Assembly (NCBI GenBank): GCA_037783545.1
Contig: JBBELK010000564.1
Location: 248,001-312,000 of the forward strand
Length of the DNA stretch: 64,000 nucleotides
Source: Henricia sp. BOLD:AAB3569
Taxonomy: Eukaryota; Echinodermata; Asteroidea; Spinulosida; Echinasteridae
Reading direction: 5' to 3'
Shown here: piece by piece, positions 1 to 10,977 of the stretch
Numbering within the stretch: the stretch's first letter is position 1
Layout of the letters: every line of letters starts with the position of its first letter
Made by a program: the position numbers and the translations under genes
Notes under the pieces: model-generated
Told to the model about the DNA's origin: nothing
What the model saw: only the letters and a program-made list of their open reading frames with translations
The model's database searches: none

Positions 1-2583
1 TTCATTCGACAAAGAGATCGCTTAATTCATTCGACAAAGAGATCGCTTAATTCATTCGACAAAGAGATCGCTTAATTCATTCGACGAAGAGATCGCTTCA
101 TTCATTCGACGAAGAGATCGCTTCATTCGACGAAGAGATCGCTTCATTCGACGAAGAGATCGCTTCATTCGACGAAGAGATCGCTTCATTCGACGAAGAG
201 ATCGCTTCATTCGACGTAGAGATCGCTTCATTCGACGTAGAGATCGCTTCATTCGACGAAGAGATCGCTTCATTCGACGTAGAGATCGCTTCATTCGACA
301 AAGAGATCGCTTCATTCGACAAAGAGATCGCTTCATTCGACGAAGAGATCGCTTCATTCGACAAAGAGATCGCTTCATTCGACGAAGAGATCACTTCATT
401 CTACAAAGAGATCGCTTCATTCGACAAAGAGATCGCTTCATTCGACAAAGAGATCGCTTCATTCGACAAAGAGATCGCTTCATTCGACAAAGAGATCGCT
501 TCATTCGACAAAGAGATCGCTTAATTCATTCGACAAAGAGATCGCTTAATTCATTCGACAAAGAGATCGCTTAATTCATTCGACAAAGAGATCGCTTAAT
601 TCATTCGACAAAGAGATCGCTTAATTCATTCGACGAAGAGATCGCTTAATTCATTCGACGAAGAGATCGCTTCATTCATTCGACGAAGAGATCGCTTAAT
701 TCATTCGACGAAGAGATCGCTTAATTCGACGAAGAGATCGCTTCATTCGACGAAGAGATCGCTTCATTCGACGTAGAGATCGCTTCATTCGACGAAGAGA
801 TCGCTTAATTCATTCGACGTAGAGATCGCTTCATTCGACGAAGAGATCGCTTCATTCGACAAAGAGATCGCTTCATTCGACAAAGAGATCGCTTCATTCG
901 ACAAAGAGATCGCTTCATTCGACAAAGAGATCGCTTCATTCGACAAAGAGATCGCTTAATTCATTCGACAAAGAGATCGCTTCATTCGACAAAGAGATCG
1001 CTTAATTCATTCGACAAAGAGATCGCTTAATTCATTCGACAAAGAGATCGCTTAATTCATTCGACAAAGAGATCGCTTCATTCGACAAAGAGATCGCTTA
1101 ATTCATTCGACGAAGAGATCGCTTAATTCATTCGACAAAGAGATCGCTTAATTCATTCGACAAAGAGATCGCTTAATTCATTCGACGAAGAGATCGCTTC
1201 ATTCGACGAAGAGATCGCTTCATTCGACGTAGAGATCGCTTCATTCGACGTAGAGATCGCTTCATTCGACGAAGAGATCGCTTCATTCGACGTAGAGATC
1301 GCTTCATTCGACAAAGAGATCGCTTCATTCGACAAAGAGATCGCTTCATTCGACGAAGAGATCGCTTCATTCGACAAAGAGATCGCTTCATTCGACGAAG
1401 AGATCACTTCATTCTACAAAGAGATCGCTTCATTCGACAAAGAGATCGCTTCATTCGACAAAGAGATCGCTTCATTCGACAAAGAGATCGCTTCATTCGA
1501 CAAAGAGATCGCTTCATTCGACAAAGAGATCGCTTAATTCATTCGACAAAGAGATCGCTTAATTCATTCGACAAAGAGATCGCTTAATTCATTCGACAAA
1601 GAGATCGCTTAATTCATTCGACAAAGAGATCGCTTAATTCATTCGACGAAGAGATCGCTTAATTCATTCGACGAAGAGATCGCTTCATTCATTCGACGAA
1701 GAGATCGCTTAATTCATTCGACGAAGAGATCGCTTCATTCGACGAAGAGATCGCTTCATTCGACGAAGAGATCGCTTCATTCGACGTAGAGATCGCTTCA
1801 TTCGACGAAGAGATCGCTTAATTCATTCGACGTAGAGATCGCTTCATTCGACGAAGAGATCGCTTCATTCGACGAAGAGATCGCTTAATTCATTCGACGT
1901 AGAGATCGCTTCATTCGACGAAGAGATCGCTTCATTCGACGAAGAGATCGCTTCATTCGACGTAGAGATCGCTTCATTCGACAAAGAGATCGCTTAATTC
2001 ATTCGACGAAGAGATCGCTTAATTCATTCGACGAAGAGATCGCTTCATTCATTCGACGAAGAGATCGCTTCATTCGACGAAGAGATCGCTTCATTCGACG
2101 AAGAGATCGCTTCATTCGACGAAGAGATCGCTTCATTCGACGAAGAGATCGCTTCATTCGACGAAGAGATCGCTTCATTCGACGTAGAGATCGCTTCATT
2201 CGACGTAGAGATCGCTTCATTCGACGAAGAGATCGCTTCATTCGACGTAGAGATCGCTTCATTCGACAAAGAGATCGCTTCATTCGACAAAGAGATCGCT
2301 TCATTCGACGAAGAGATCGCTTCATTCGACAAAGAGATCGCTTCATTCGACGAAGAGATCACTTCATTCTACAAAGAGATCGCTTCATTCGACAAAGAGA
2401 TCGCTTCATTCGACAAAGAGATCGCTTCATTCGACAAAGAGATCGCTTCATTCGACAAAGAGATCGCTTCATTCGACAAAGAGATCGCTTCATTCGACAA
2501 AGAGATCGCTTCATTCGACAAAGAGATCGCTTCATTCGACAAAGAGATCACTTCATTCCAAAAAGAGATCACTTCATTCGACG
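1..2583. repeat. Tandem satellite, 21/25-bp units with about 1-kb higher-order repeat
   Basis: About 110-120 head-to-tail units of 21 bp built on cattcgacgaagagatcgc, mixed with 25-bp units that carry an extra ATTC-type tetramer (ttaattcattc or ttcattcattc). Unit variants differ mainly at gacGAag, gacAAag and gacGTag. A rare variant containing gatcacttcattctac recurs at about 389, 1402 and 2357, spacings of about 1013 and 955 bp. The run GTag-GTag-GAag-GTag precedes it each time, which shows a higher-order repeat. The array is cut by the window edge. It gives long open frames on the minus strand in more than one frame only because 21 is a multiple of 3. The 25-bp units break every frame, so it is not coding. 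Confidence 0.95.
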
Positions 2584-3696
2584 AAGCAAATCTGTAATGT
2601 GAACGCTCCGTTTGTTCGACGAAGCGATTTATCAGGCCTGGTAGCACAAGCACATCATGCGTGAAACGCCTGGCAAGCATGGTTTTTGAAACATCACTTG
2701 AAAACCACACAGCGCGTCAGACACTTGAAGCTCGACGCACATGTGCGTCCAGGCATAGTGGCCTCCCACAGCTTCATTCCATCTTCGTTAGCAGTCGACT
2801 AATGTTAACGGTACCGCTCTTCATTTGACCTTCGTTCGATCTTTGTTAAGTGAGATGTGAACGCACGCTTCATTACCTAATCTTCGTCAAACAAAGCGAT
2901 TTCTCTAGTGAGAATGGGGTCTTTCTCACACTTGCTGCAGCTCATTCACAGTGTGCAAGACTGCTCTGAAATGTTTAAACCGAATGAGTTTTAACACGCT
3001 GTCTGAACACAGCCTACACGGACGGACAAGGACATGTAGTTTACGTGGTTATTATTACCTTGGGTCTACTAGCCTGCCAAGGCGGATTTTTAAAGTTTGT
3101 TCCGGTAAAGATGGAGGAGGATAGAGCGACAGGTCAAAACAAACATGCACACATGATGAAGGTGGGTGGATCAGTTTGGTTTGGATGCCAAATTACCAAG
3201 ATCGACTGATATTTACCAGTTTCATCTGAAAATGTTGGTAGATGTAAAGTGCCAAAAAAAGAGCCTAGGCTTAAGGCCAGAAAATACTTGAGGCAACCCT
3301 CATAAATATTGGGGCTATCCCACAAAATTTACACGGGTTGTCATTGTGCACCATGCACGAGTAGGCACTTTGTGGATCTAGTGTCACATCATTTGAATAT
3401 GAAAACCTGTCCCTCTCGGGGTCGGCGGTGCAAAGAGTATGTACCAAGTTTTTAGGAAGATGCATTTCTGGTGTGTAATATTTTGTTTAAAAGTGCACAA
3501 CTCCACAACTAAAAACTAAAAAGTAGTCAGAATTGGAGTGGCATTTAAATTGATTAAAGGTACTTTCTGTGCATGACTGAGAAATTTGCATAAAACAAGC
3601 ACGAAAAGATGATCTACTCAAAATTTGCTAAAATTAATAATAAGGAATCCTTAGACAAATAAACTTATTTATTCCCTTTGTATTAAAGAAAACAGA
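2584..3696. other. Satellite flank with degenerate unit-like motifs, then unremarkable sequence
   Basis: The first 350 bp next to the array contain scattered relatives of the unit: tgttcgacgaagcgatt near 2610, cttcattccatcttcgtt near 2770, cttcatttgaccttcgttcg near 2820 and tcgtcaaacaaagcgattt near 2885. They are not in tandem. From about 2960 to 3696 I see no gene, RNA or clear repeat. Confidence 0.5.
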
Positions 3697-3698
3697 TA

Positions 3699-5114
3699 CA
3701 GTGAAACCTGCTATTAAGGCCACCTTTATAAAGTGGCCACATTACTGTTCGGTCCCAAATCAGTTTCTGCACTAACATATGGAGGTAGAACGCGACCAGT
3801 GACCAGGGCACTATAATTTCTGTGTGTACAATCCTATGGCAGTTTAACCTGGATAATGTGGGCACACACAGTAAATTGCCTCAATGAACCAAGCTACTGT
3901 GGGAGATTTTATGAGGACCTTAACCAGTTTTTAAAAACTAAACAATTTTCACCTTTTTAATAAGGAATCCTTCGATGCATTTCACTTTTAGCTGTTTTAC
4001 AACTAAACACCTCAACAAAAGTAAGTTCCCCTCTAAATAATTGCTTATATCTTCCACAGTAAATTTCGGAATTACACAAAACTTGGTGTGAATGATTAGT
4101 GCAATGCATGGAACGTGCGTTTCAAGTGGTGGGTCCATACCTTATGTCATGCATGAATGAGCAGCATTTAAAGGTGAAATTGACACTTTTCAAAAATTGC
4201 AAAATGCAGTCAACAATTCCCTAATTCTTTTCACACATGACAAGTACAGTTTTGGTCCCCAGTATCTCGTGGTGTTCGTGCACCGTGACTGCACTATAAG
4301 CAGTTTAACTTAAGATAATGCCACGCATGTCCATTCAAGACAGGGCCATTGCCATAGGCCTGCCAGGACCCTTACACCTGTAAAACAAGTAGCCCGTAAG
4401 ATGGGAGTCGGTCCAAAACAATACGAAAATTGCGTTCAAAATTCGAATTGATTGGAGTTGCCAAGAACTGGTCGACCAAACGTTACTTCCACTGCGGACG
4501 ATCACTTTATGACAATGCACGTCCACACAGGGCAAGAGTGGTCAATGAGCTTTTAGAGACCGGATGATATGGCCAGCAAACTCCCCAAATCTCAATCCCA
4601 TAGAACATTTGTGGGATCAACTGAAGCGGACATGATGATCAAACAAGAACTGATGATCAAACAACACCCCAGGACTTGCCCCAGATGCTGCAGGAGTGGA
4701 TTACCCTTCCGCAGCGGAGGATCGATCACCCGTTGTCATGTGTGAAAAGAATTGGGGAATAATCTGTTGACTGCATTTTGCAATTTTTGAAAAGTGTCCA
4801 TTTCACCTTTAAATGCTGCTTATTCATGCATAACATTAGGTATGGACCCACCACTTGAAATGCACGTTCCATGCATTGCACTAATCATTCACACCAAGTT
4901 TCGTGTAATTCCAAAATTTACTTTGGGAGATATAAGCAATTATTTAGGGGGGAACTTACTTTTGTTGAGGTGTTTATATACATGCATTGTGGTATGTTTT
5001 ATGATGTTTGTATATCTATGCACGTCCCCGCTAAACCTCTATATAAGGGCCACCTGTTTATTTTGGCCACATTTTGTTAGTCCCATGGGTGGCCACTATA
5101 TACAAATTTCGCTG
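3699..5114. mobile_element. Decayed Tc1/mariner-type DNA transposon
   Basis: The ends read CAGTGAAACC at the left and TTTCGCTG at the right, bounded by TA at 3697-3698 and 5115-5116, the Tc1/mariner target. Length of about 1.4 kb fits the family. A long imperfect inverted repeat of about 240 bp (4006-4242 and 4734-4975) lies inside the ends. The centre holds remnants of a transposase (4331-4632). Left and right subterminal parts are unequal (307 and 139 bp outside the long repeat), so the copy is rearranged as well as broken. Confidence 0.75.
4331..4632 (+). pseudogene. Tc1/mariner transposase remnant
   Basis: Short stretches of a DD34E transposase are readable in more than one frame. These are VKQVARKMGVGPKQY (helix-turn-helix), PRTGRPNVTS (the GRP linker typical of Tc1), then DNARPHRARVVNELLE with the second catalytic Asp, and WPANSPNLNPIEHLWDQLK with the catalytic Glu. 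An in-frame stop near 4380 and frame changes between pieces make it non-functional. The stretch between the GRP linker and DNARPH, which should hold the first catalytic Asp, is deleted. It lies within the 3699-5114 element and is not a host gene. Confidence 0.8.
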
Positions 5115-5116
5115 TA

Positions 5117-6100
5117 ACAAAACATTTACATCTTCCATAATTTCCAGTATTCAGAAGAAGAAGAAAAAAAAAAAAACTAATAATTTTGGAGATCCTACTC
5201 AGTATAATTCATTCCGGAGACCCCAAAGCTTATATGGGCTATTCTCTCTTTAAGTGCGACATTCACATGCTAGATGTCCTGTCGCACACATTAGGCTTGG
5301 GCGATTCCACGCCGGAGTCGAGTAGAATCGATTCCACTTTGGGAATTGGAATCGCGATTCAAGATTTCGGAGGAATCGATATTCAGTAGAAATCGATTCC
5401 CTTTCATTAACATTCGATTCCTAGTGACAGCTTGCCAATTCCAGAAATTACCGAGAATTTCCGAAGGCAAAAACACTAACTTCTGCAAGAATATTCCGCC
5501 TCGGTGCCAATGATTGGGCACAATAAGTACTTATCGCAATGTACACGTACGTAAACACGAGCAACTACCTATTAAACAAGCTCCTATTTAAAACCTAGAG
5601 GAAAAATCTTCATGTACATGTAAAGACGCCATTACACATTATGTTCTGTGTAATTCCAATACATTTTTATTCACAAAATATACATGTGTAACAGGTTTAA
5701 TGGAAATTTTAAAGTATGTATACCACAACCTCCAAATTACTGGTACAGCTAAATGTACTTCATAATATGCAAAGTAACACTTAAATTTTGACTGACTACT
5801 GAAAAAAGCAAATAAATTCGTCTTTAAAAACGGCTTACGATTTTGGTTGTCAATGTAGAGAAATATTTAACTTTAAAAATACACCCCAACAAATAAAACA
5901 GCACTTAAATTTTGTTCATCCTACAGTAAATGTATTATTCTTTTTTGAATTTAGGTGCCTCAAGTGTAAATTTTTAGGAGCATTTTTTTTTTTTTTTTTT
6001 TTTACAAACCCACTTTCAAACTGGTTTTTCATTTGCTTACATTGCTACAATAAATATCTTCTGTATATCACTACATAATGTAATCCCTGACATCACAGAC
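5117..6100. other. No gene; possible solo hAT-like end and poly-T
   Basis: At 5292-5420 a stretch begins taggcttgggcgattcc and is rich in GAATCGATTCC-type palindromes, resembling the terminal region of some hAT elements. No matching right end or target duplication was found. Poly-T lies at 5983-6003. The rest is AT-rich with nothing recognised. Confidence 0.3.
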
Positions 6101-6103
6101 TAA

Positions 6104-6531
6104 AGCCGTGTCTGCATTGGACTTGTTTTTCGGCAGGTTTTACCGAGACGATGGTAAAATGAAAAATGGATAAATTTTACTGCTGTCCGCATTTGGACTT
6201 TTTCGACACGGGAAAATTTACCGAGACCGTGGGAGAGCATGCTGTGCAGTACGTGTCCCTTCGTAGTACATGTATGACCTTCAAGGACCGGACATACGCT
6301 CCAGAGCACTTTTACCAACTCGTTGTGTCCACATTGAACTTATCGTCTCGGGAAATGTTACCTGGTCAATTTTCCTGGGCAGCATGTTGGACAGGAAAAG
6401 TAACGGCTGGACTTGGGGAAAGTTACTGAGAGGAAAACTTCCTATGAGGCTGTTCACACTGGATTAAAAATGGGAAAAGTACCCATAGTCTCGGTAAGTT
6501 TTCCCAAAAAAAGTCCAATGCAGACAGGCCT
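6104..6531. mobile_element. Harbinger-like MITE, family H, copy 1
   Basis: The ends read AGCCGTGTCTGCATTGGACTT and AAGTCCAATGCAGACAGGCCT, flanked by TAA (6101-6103) and TAC. The motif TGTCCGCATTGGACTT is repeated in both orientations inside the element (near 6185, 6330, 6455), so the subterminal parts carry several end-like copies. Other copies lie at 13074-13408 (clean TAA/TAA), 33608-34130, 54871-55285 and 61149-61955, with a fragment at 26680-26810. A 3-bp TWA duplication points to PIF/Harbinger, but no transposase is present. Confidence 0.7.
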
Positions 6532-6798
6532 TACCACCCAAGTGTATTTTGAGTACACTCTGTAAGAAATGCACTCTGGCGGCATTAATTAATTTCACAA
6601 AATGACCTCCGTGTACGCACTTTGTAAGTATAGGCCTACTGACTTGTAATGCAATGATTTTGGCTTTTATGAACTGACAAACAATTGCAAGTATGCAGTC
6701 GATTTTTTTTGTTAAAGCCTCTCATTGTCTACGTTTGTGTATAAACCTACTAGAAGTTGAAAAATAGCTACGTATATATGTTTTTTCTAATTGGCATG

Positions 6799-7356
6799 TT
6801 AAGCCTAGCGTATATACAACGACCTAGTAACTGGAAGCAACTAGTGGCAACTGGCATTTCCAGCAACTGGAAGCAACTCGCGGCAACTGGGAACAACTGA
6901 TCAGTTGCTTAAAAAGGTTGATGTACGCGCACTTGCAACTACTGGCAACTGGAAAAAAATCCCAGTTGTCACGAGTTGCTCATGTTCTACTTTCTGGCAA
7001 CTAGTTGTACCCAGTTGCGGTCAGTTGCATCAATGTACGCGTACTTGCAACTATTTGCCGTCAGTTGCACCTGTGCATCTGATCACGTGCGCGCACATCG
7101 ACAGCAACTGCAAGCAACAGTTAGGCCTACTTCCAGTTGCAAGGTCAATGTACTCTAGGCTTTACCGTGTCGATGTGCGCGCTCTGGAAATGTAGTCATG
7201 GCTGGATGCTTCCAGTTGCCGCTGGTCTGCTACCGGTACATGTAGTTCTAGTTGCGCAACAAATTAGTTTCTGTTTATGTGCGCGCTATGCACACATCAG
7301 CAGCAACTGATCAGTTGAGTTGCTTCCAGTTGCAAGGTCAATGTACGCTAGGCTTG
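6799..7356. mobile_element. AGTTGC-rich inverted-repeat element, copy 1
   Basis: Terminal inverted repeat AAGCCTAGCGTA...TACGCTAGGCTT. The interior is dominated by GCAACT/AGTTGC hexamers (well over fifteen), often as GCAACTGGAAGCAACT, alternating with short GATGTGCGCGC-type blocks. No coding potential. A second, inverted copy with a nested insertion is at 10978-11690. Superfamily is unknown. Confidence 0.65.
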
Positions 7357-7375
7357 TGTGTTCGACTAACGTACA

Positions 7376-8157
7376 TGTACATGTCTAACAATGTGTCTGT
7401 CGATCATGTGTAAATGTATATTTAAAATTCCCCTTATACCTTTCGGGAAGAGGACTACTTGAAATTGGAATATGCCACACTTGGAAGTTTAAAAACACTT
7501 CTGCATCATTTTGAGACTGGTTTCTTTACAAAACAGAGTAAGGCGGAAAGTCTTTACCTTGGGTGTTCCACATATAAAAGCCAAAGTTTATGGACTATTG
7601 GTTGCGTAAGTAAGCACAGGAATAAAAACAACAAAAAAGAAGACAAATCGAGGGTTATTTGAGGTTTGTTATTATGTACAGAAACACACAGGTGAATAGC
7701 TGACTACTATGTGAGCAAAATGTAGGCAAAGCCGTTATAAAACCAGAGTTATAGGCCACAATAAAAGTGAACTAGACTCCTTACAATAAGGAGCGCGTGT
7801 TGTGGCATGCAGAATAGGATAGATGAGCATACATAGTGTACGGTGCTAGGCATAATACGTCAATTACTGGAAGAAGAACACATGCAAAAATGACATGAAA
7901 AATCATGCAGTACATACTATGTACAAAAGAAAGTGCAGAATCTTCATGGGTTTGTGTGCAAATATTTACAGATAGGATATGTACTATTATACATGAAATT
8001 TGAAAACAATTTCTATAGTCTTGTAGAGTGTACATATCTACATGTACCCTGCGGGATATTCATGGGGCTTTATAATATAATTACCCTGGTCATTGGGCAC
8101 AACTCCCTGGGGAGTACATGTAAGTACATGCATGAAGCCCCTGCAGCCTGACGCAAG
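7376..8157. other. No recognised feature
   Basis: AT-rich unique-looking sequence with a few TACATG repeats. I see no exon, RNA gene or terminal inverted repeat. Confidence 0.4.
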
Positions 8158-8343
8158 TGCTCACAGGATATAACCCTTACAGGTACCCATTTATTCTTGG
8201 GTGAAGAGAGCTAGGCAACTTATGGCAAAGTGCCTTGCCCAAGGGCACACGCACTATGCACATGACTACGAATCAAACCCGCAACCAGTCAAAATTAAAC
8301 AAAGTGAGTTCAATGCACAAAACCGCTTGGCTACCGTACTCCT
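8158..8343 (-). repeat. tRNA-derived SINE, minus orientation
   Basis: On the minus strand the copy reads a Leu/Ser-type A box (TAGCCAAGCGG), a B box (GGGTTTGATTCG), then the core TGCCCTTGGGCAAGGCACTT and ATAAATGGGTACCTG. The same core occurs at 21140-21335, 25833-26190 and 55768-56101. The copy is old, with several substitutions in both promoter boxes. Confidence 0.7.
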
Positions 8344-8702
8344 TTAAAAGTACATGTATTCTTCAAATTCAACGTTGCATTAAACTCAATACAAGTAAAA
8401 ATTCCTGTCACCGTTTCAAAATGTTAGTTATGATATTTAAATAAAGGCTTTTATTAAGCAACCATGCAAACAACATACATGTGACGCATGGGAGTTGGGG
8501 GCAATGCATGAGAAATGTAAAAAATGAAGAAAAAAAAGAAAAGAAAACATCAGTACTTATTTTTTTCAACACACCAAGAACAGATTTTTTTCGACTCGAT
8601 GAAAACTCTATGTACTTACAGCTGGAGGATTATATTATGTACACAATGTCATATTTATAAGACTTTGAGGCACCATATTATGGCTCATAATAGCTGTTCC
8701 AA

Positions 8703-8813
8703 TAGGGCCTTTTTCCAAACCTCGGCTTGGGCCCCAACTCCATGTGGCTACATATGTACATGTATGTCGAAGCCAGAGTTTAAAACCTAAGCTCAGATTT
8801 GGAAAGAAGCCTA
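8703..8813. mobile_element. Small imperfect inverted-repeat element
   Basis: The ends TAGGGCCTTTTTCCAAACCT and AGATTTGGAAAGAAGCCTA are imperfectly complementary over about 20 bp. No clear target duplication and no coding content. Confidence 0.4.
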
Positions 8814-8817
8814 GGTG

Positions 8818-8921
8818 AGGCTGGATCCGAATTAGTGGCTTTGGCTGTGGCTATGGGCGGACAATGACAGTTGTGAGAAACAGCATAGCAACAGCCACAG
8901 CCACTATTTCGGATCCAGCCT
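8818..8921. mobile_element. Near-perfect 104-bp palindromic MITE
   Basis: Arms of about 37 bp begin AGGCTGGATCCGAA and end TTCGGATCCAGCCT, with TGGCTGTGGC-type repeats inside. It directly follows the 8703-8813 element. No duplication could be assigned. Confidence 0.55.
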
Positions 8922-8995
8922 ATGATTCAAAATTCAACTGCAACACTTTCAAAATATGTGATGCAAACTAGCATGTACCGTCCGTACATACATGT

Positions 8996-9424
8996 GGGTC
9001 TGTCCACAGTAATGGGGTACATTTGAAAAATAGGTCAATAATTCCTTTCAGATGTCTTTAGTTTATCTCAGAATTAAAGAAATGTCCTTGTTTTGTTCTC
9101 GGGAGATAACTTTTGCCAAAAAAGGTAAGAAATTGCTGCCACAAAATACATTTTTGAAAAGCAAGTGTACAAATTTTCCTATTACGTAGGTAACGTGGAC
9201 AGACAATGTTGTGACATTTGTTTCCGTCTTTGTTACATGCGTAATAGGAAAATTTGTGCACGAGGTTTTCACAAATGTATGTTGTAGGACTATTTTTCTT
9301 ACTCCTTGGTGAAAAAGTTATTTGCTCGGTTTAGCTTGATAATTTAAAGATAAAATTAAGACATTTGAAGTGAACTGGGACCTAAGATGTTACAGAAATG
9401 TACCCCATTACTGTGGACAGACCC
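8996..9424. mobile_element. Foldback MITE family G, subfamily A, copy 1
   Basis: Whole-length inverted repeat of 429 bp with ends GGGTCTGTCCACAGTAATGG and its complement, flanked by ATGT on both sides (8992-8995, 9425-9428). Inner motifs AGATAACTTTTGCC and GGTAAGAAA recur in 16755-17198 and 38592-39029. Subfamily B copies (35441, 37230-37700, 46717, 51410) share the GGGTCTTTCCAC end. Confidence 0.75.
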
Positions 9425-9803
9425 ATGTACATGTTCTGTATACACCGCATCGTACATACCGTGTACATGTACTTATTTACAAAATTAAACACTTTTGCAC
9501 AATAGAAAGCCAGACTTCTTTTATGTCAGTTGTTGTAGTGAAAAAAAATAAACAAGTACTAAGCAAAAATGGGAGATACATTGTATCAGTCCATGACATT
9601 TACTGTATCGAGAGAAAACATTCATTAACTTTTGAAAGGTGGTTTTTACCTCAGGAAAACTGAATGCAAGTGCTTCTAAAAACTGCAAAACTCACAAACG
9701 TATGTGGGCTAGGTCAATCACATTGCAAGTAATGAAAGTGTAACCCATCTTAAACATTATTTCAATAATTTACCGATTCAAATTTATGCTGTATTATGTA
9801 AGA
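9425..9803. other. No recognised feature
   Basis: AT-rich spacer between two transposon copies. Nothing else seen. Confidence 0.4.
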
Positions 9804-10259
9804 ACGTGTTTACACTGGTCCCGAACTCCGGATCAAGAATGATCCCATGATAAGAATGCGTCAGTGTTAACCACAATAAAATAATCCTGAGTGCCACGTT
9901 TACATCTCGAGCGTGGTGCCAGAAGTTGCAGTTAAAGGTCATGCTCTATTTGTGCATACATGTACTGATCAATGTGTGCATGGGTTGTGCATGTACGGTA
10001 CAGTGTACAAGGCTAGTCGGATTTCGCGGGCTTTTCCCCTGCTACGGCTGTGAAACGGATGCGGCAGGATGCGGTAAAGATCAATTGCTTATCTAACCGC
10101 AAACTGATCCCCAGCTCGGGATCGAACCTTCCACCAAAATCTCGGGGTCTGATCCGGGGCCAATTTGGTCCCGAGAGCGTTTGCACTCAGTTTGTGATCC
10201 GAGGCTGATCCTGAGCTCGGTGTTCGACCCTGAGCTCAGGATCAAGTGTAAACAGGGTG
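9804..10259. mobile_element. Inverted-repeat element with GTTTACACTGG ends, copy 1
   Basis: The ends are cGTGTTTACACTGGTCCCGA and CAGGATCAAGTGTAAACAGGG. GATC(C/A)GAGCTC-type motifs are repeated inside. A truncated relative lies at 50862-50982 on the opposite strand. No coding content. Confidence 0.55.
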
Positions 10260-10977
10260 TGTTTCCCCTCATAATTAAGCATGCTGCTTGTTTATCTGCT
10301 GTACCACTGACAAAAAGTGTGGATACAGTTTCATGTACACTACCACAATTTTCTCAATATCCCATTCTCACCTCACAAGCCAAAGTGCAATACAGCAAAA
10401 CAGGAACACAACAAACCAAACCAAACAGCTTGGGGGGAACAGACAGTGTTTTCCAAACACACTATTAAAATCATGTCTTTTAGGGTTAATCCATCGCAGC
10501 CCACCTGACGGTTAACCCAGGGTTGCACTGGGGTTGCAATCTTGCTGCAAGCGCATTTCACACATTTCTCCCCGAATGAGCTTCACTTGCAAGAGTGATA
10601 CATGTAGTTGCGTTGAAACAAACACTGATGAACTTTAATTTGGTTTGACATTACTTTAGACACTGCAGAAAATGTATATACAACAAGCACAAATATATTG
10701 CAATAACCACACGCAAACGATTATACCCAGTACAAAGACCAACAGCAACATACGCAGAACTTTATATGTGTACATGCTCCACAGAGCAATTGCAATAAGT
10801 TATTCGGTCAATTTCAAACATGCCTGTACTGTACAATGTACATATGGCTAAAGGAGGAAGGGCCAAATGTTGGAATGGAAACCTACAAATGCATTCCTTC
10901 AAAATATTTATCATCGGACCTGTATGAATCGTGACAAGCAGCACGCACATGTGTACAAATACATACACAACGTGCTG
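10260..10977. other. No recognised feature
   Basis: Unique-looking AT-rich sequence. Only a short GGTTAACCCAGG-type palindrome near 10510 stands out. Confidence 0.4.

Noticed and set aside
52-2362. Long minus-strand open frames with repeating KRSLRRM or SNEAISS peptides
   Set aside because: They are translations of the 21-bp satellite. Two frames are open at once, and the 25-bp units interrupt all of them, so there is no selection for protein.
1-2583. CRISPR-like array
   Set aside because: The units are directly adjacent with no spacers, and the context is a eukaryotic genome.
4794-5117. 107-codon open frame on the plus strand
   Set aside because: It lies in the long inverted repeat of the Tc1/mariner element and has no protein similarity.
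8524-8560. Lysine-rich peptide start MKKKKKRK on the plus strand
   Set aside because: It comes from an A-rich run on the strand opposite to the SRRM2-like gene and has no exon boundaries.
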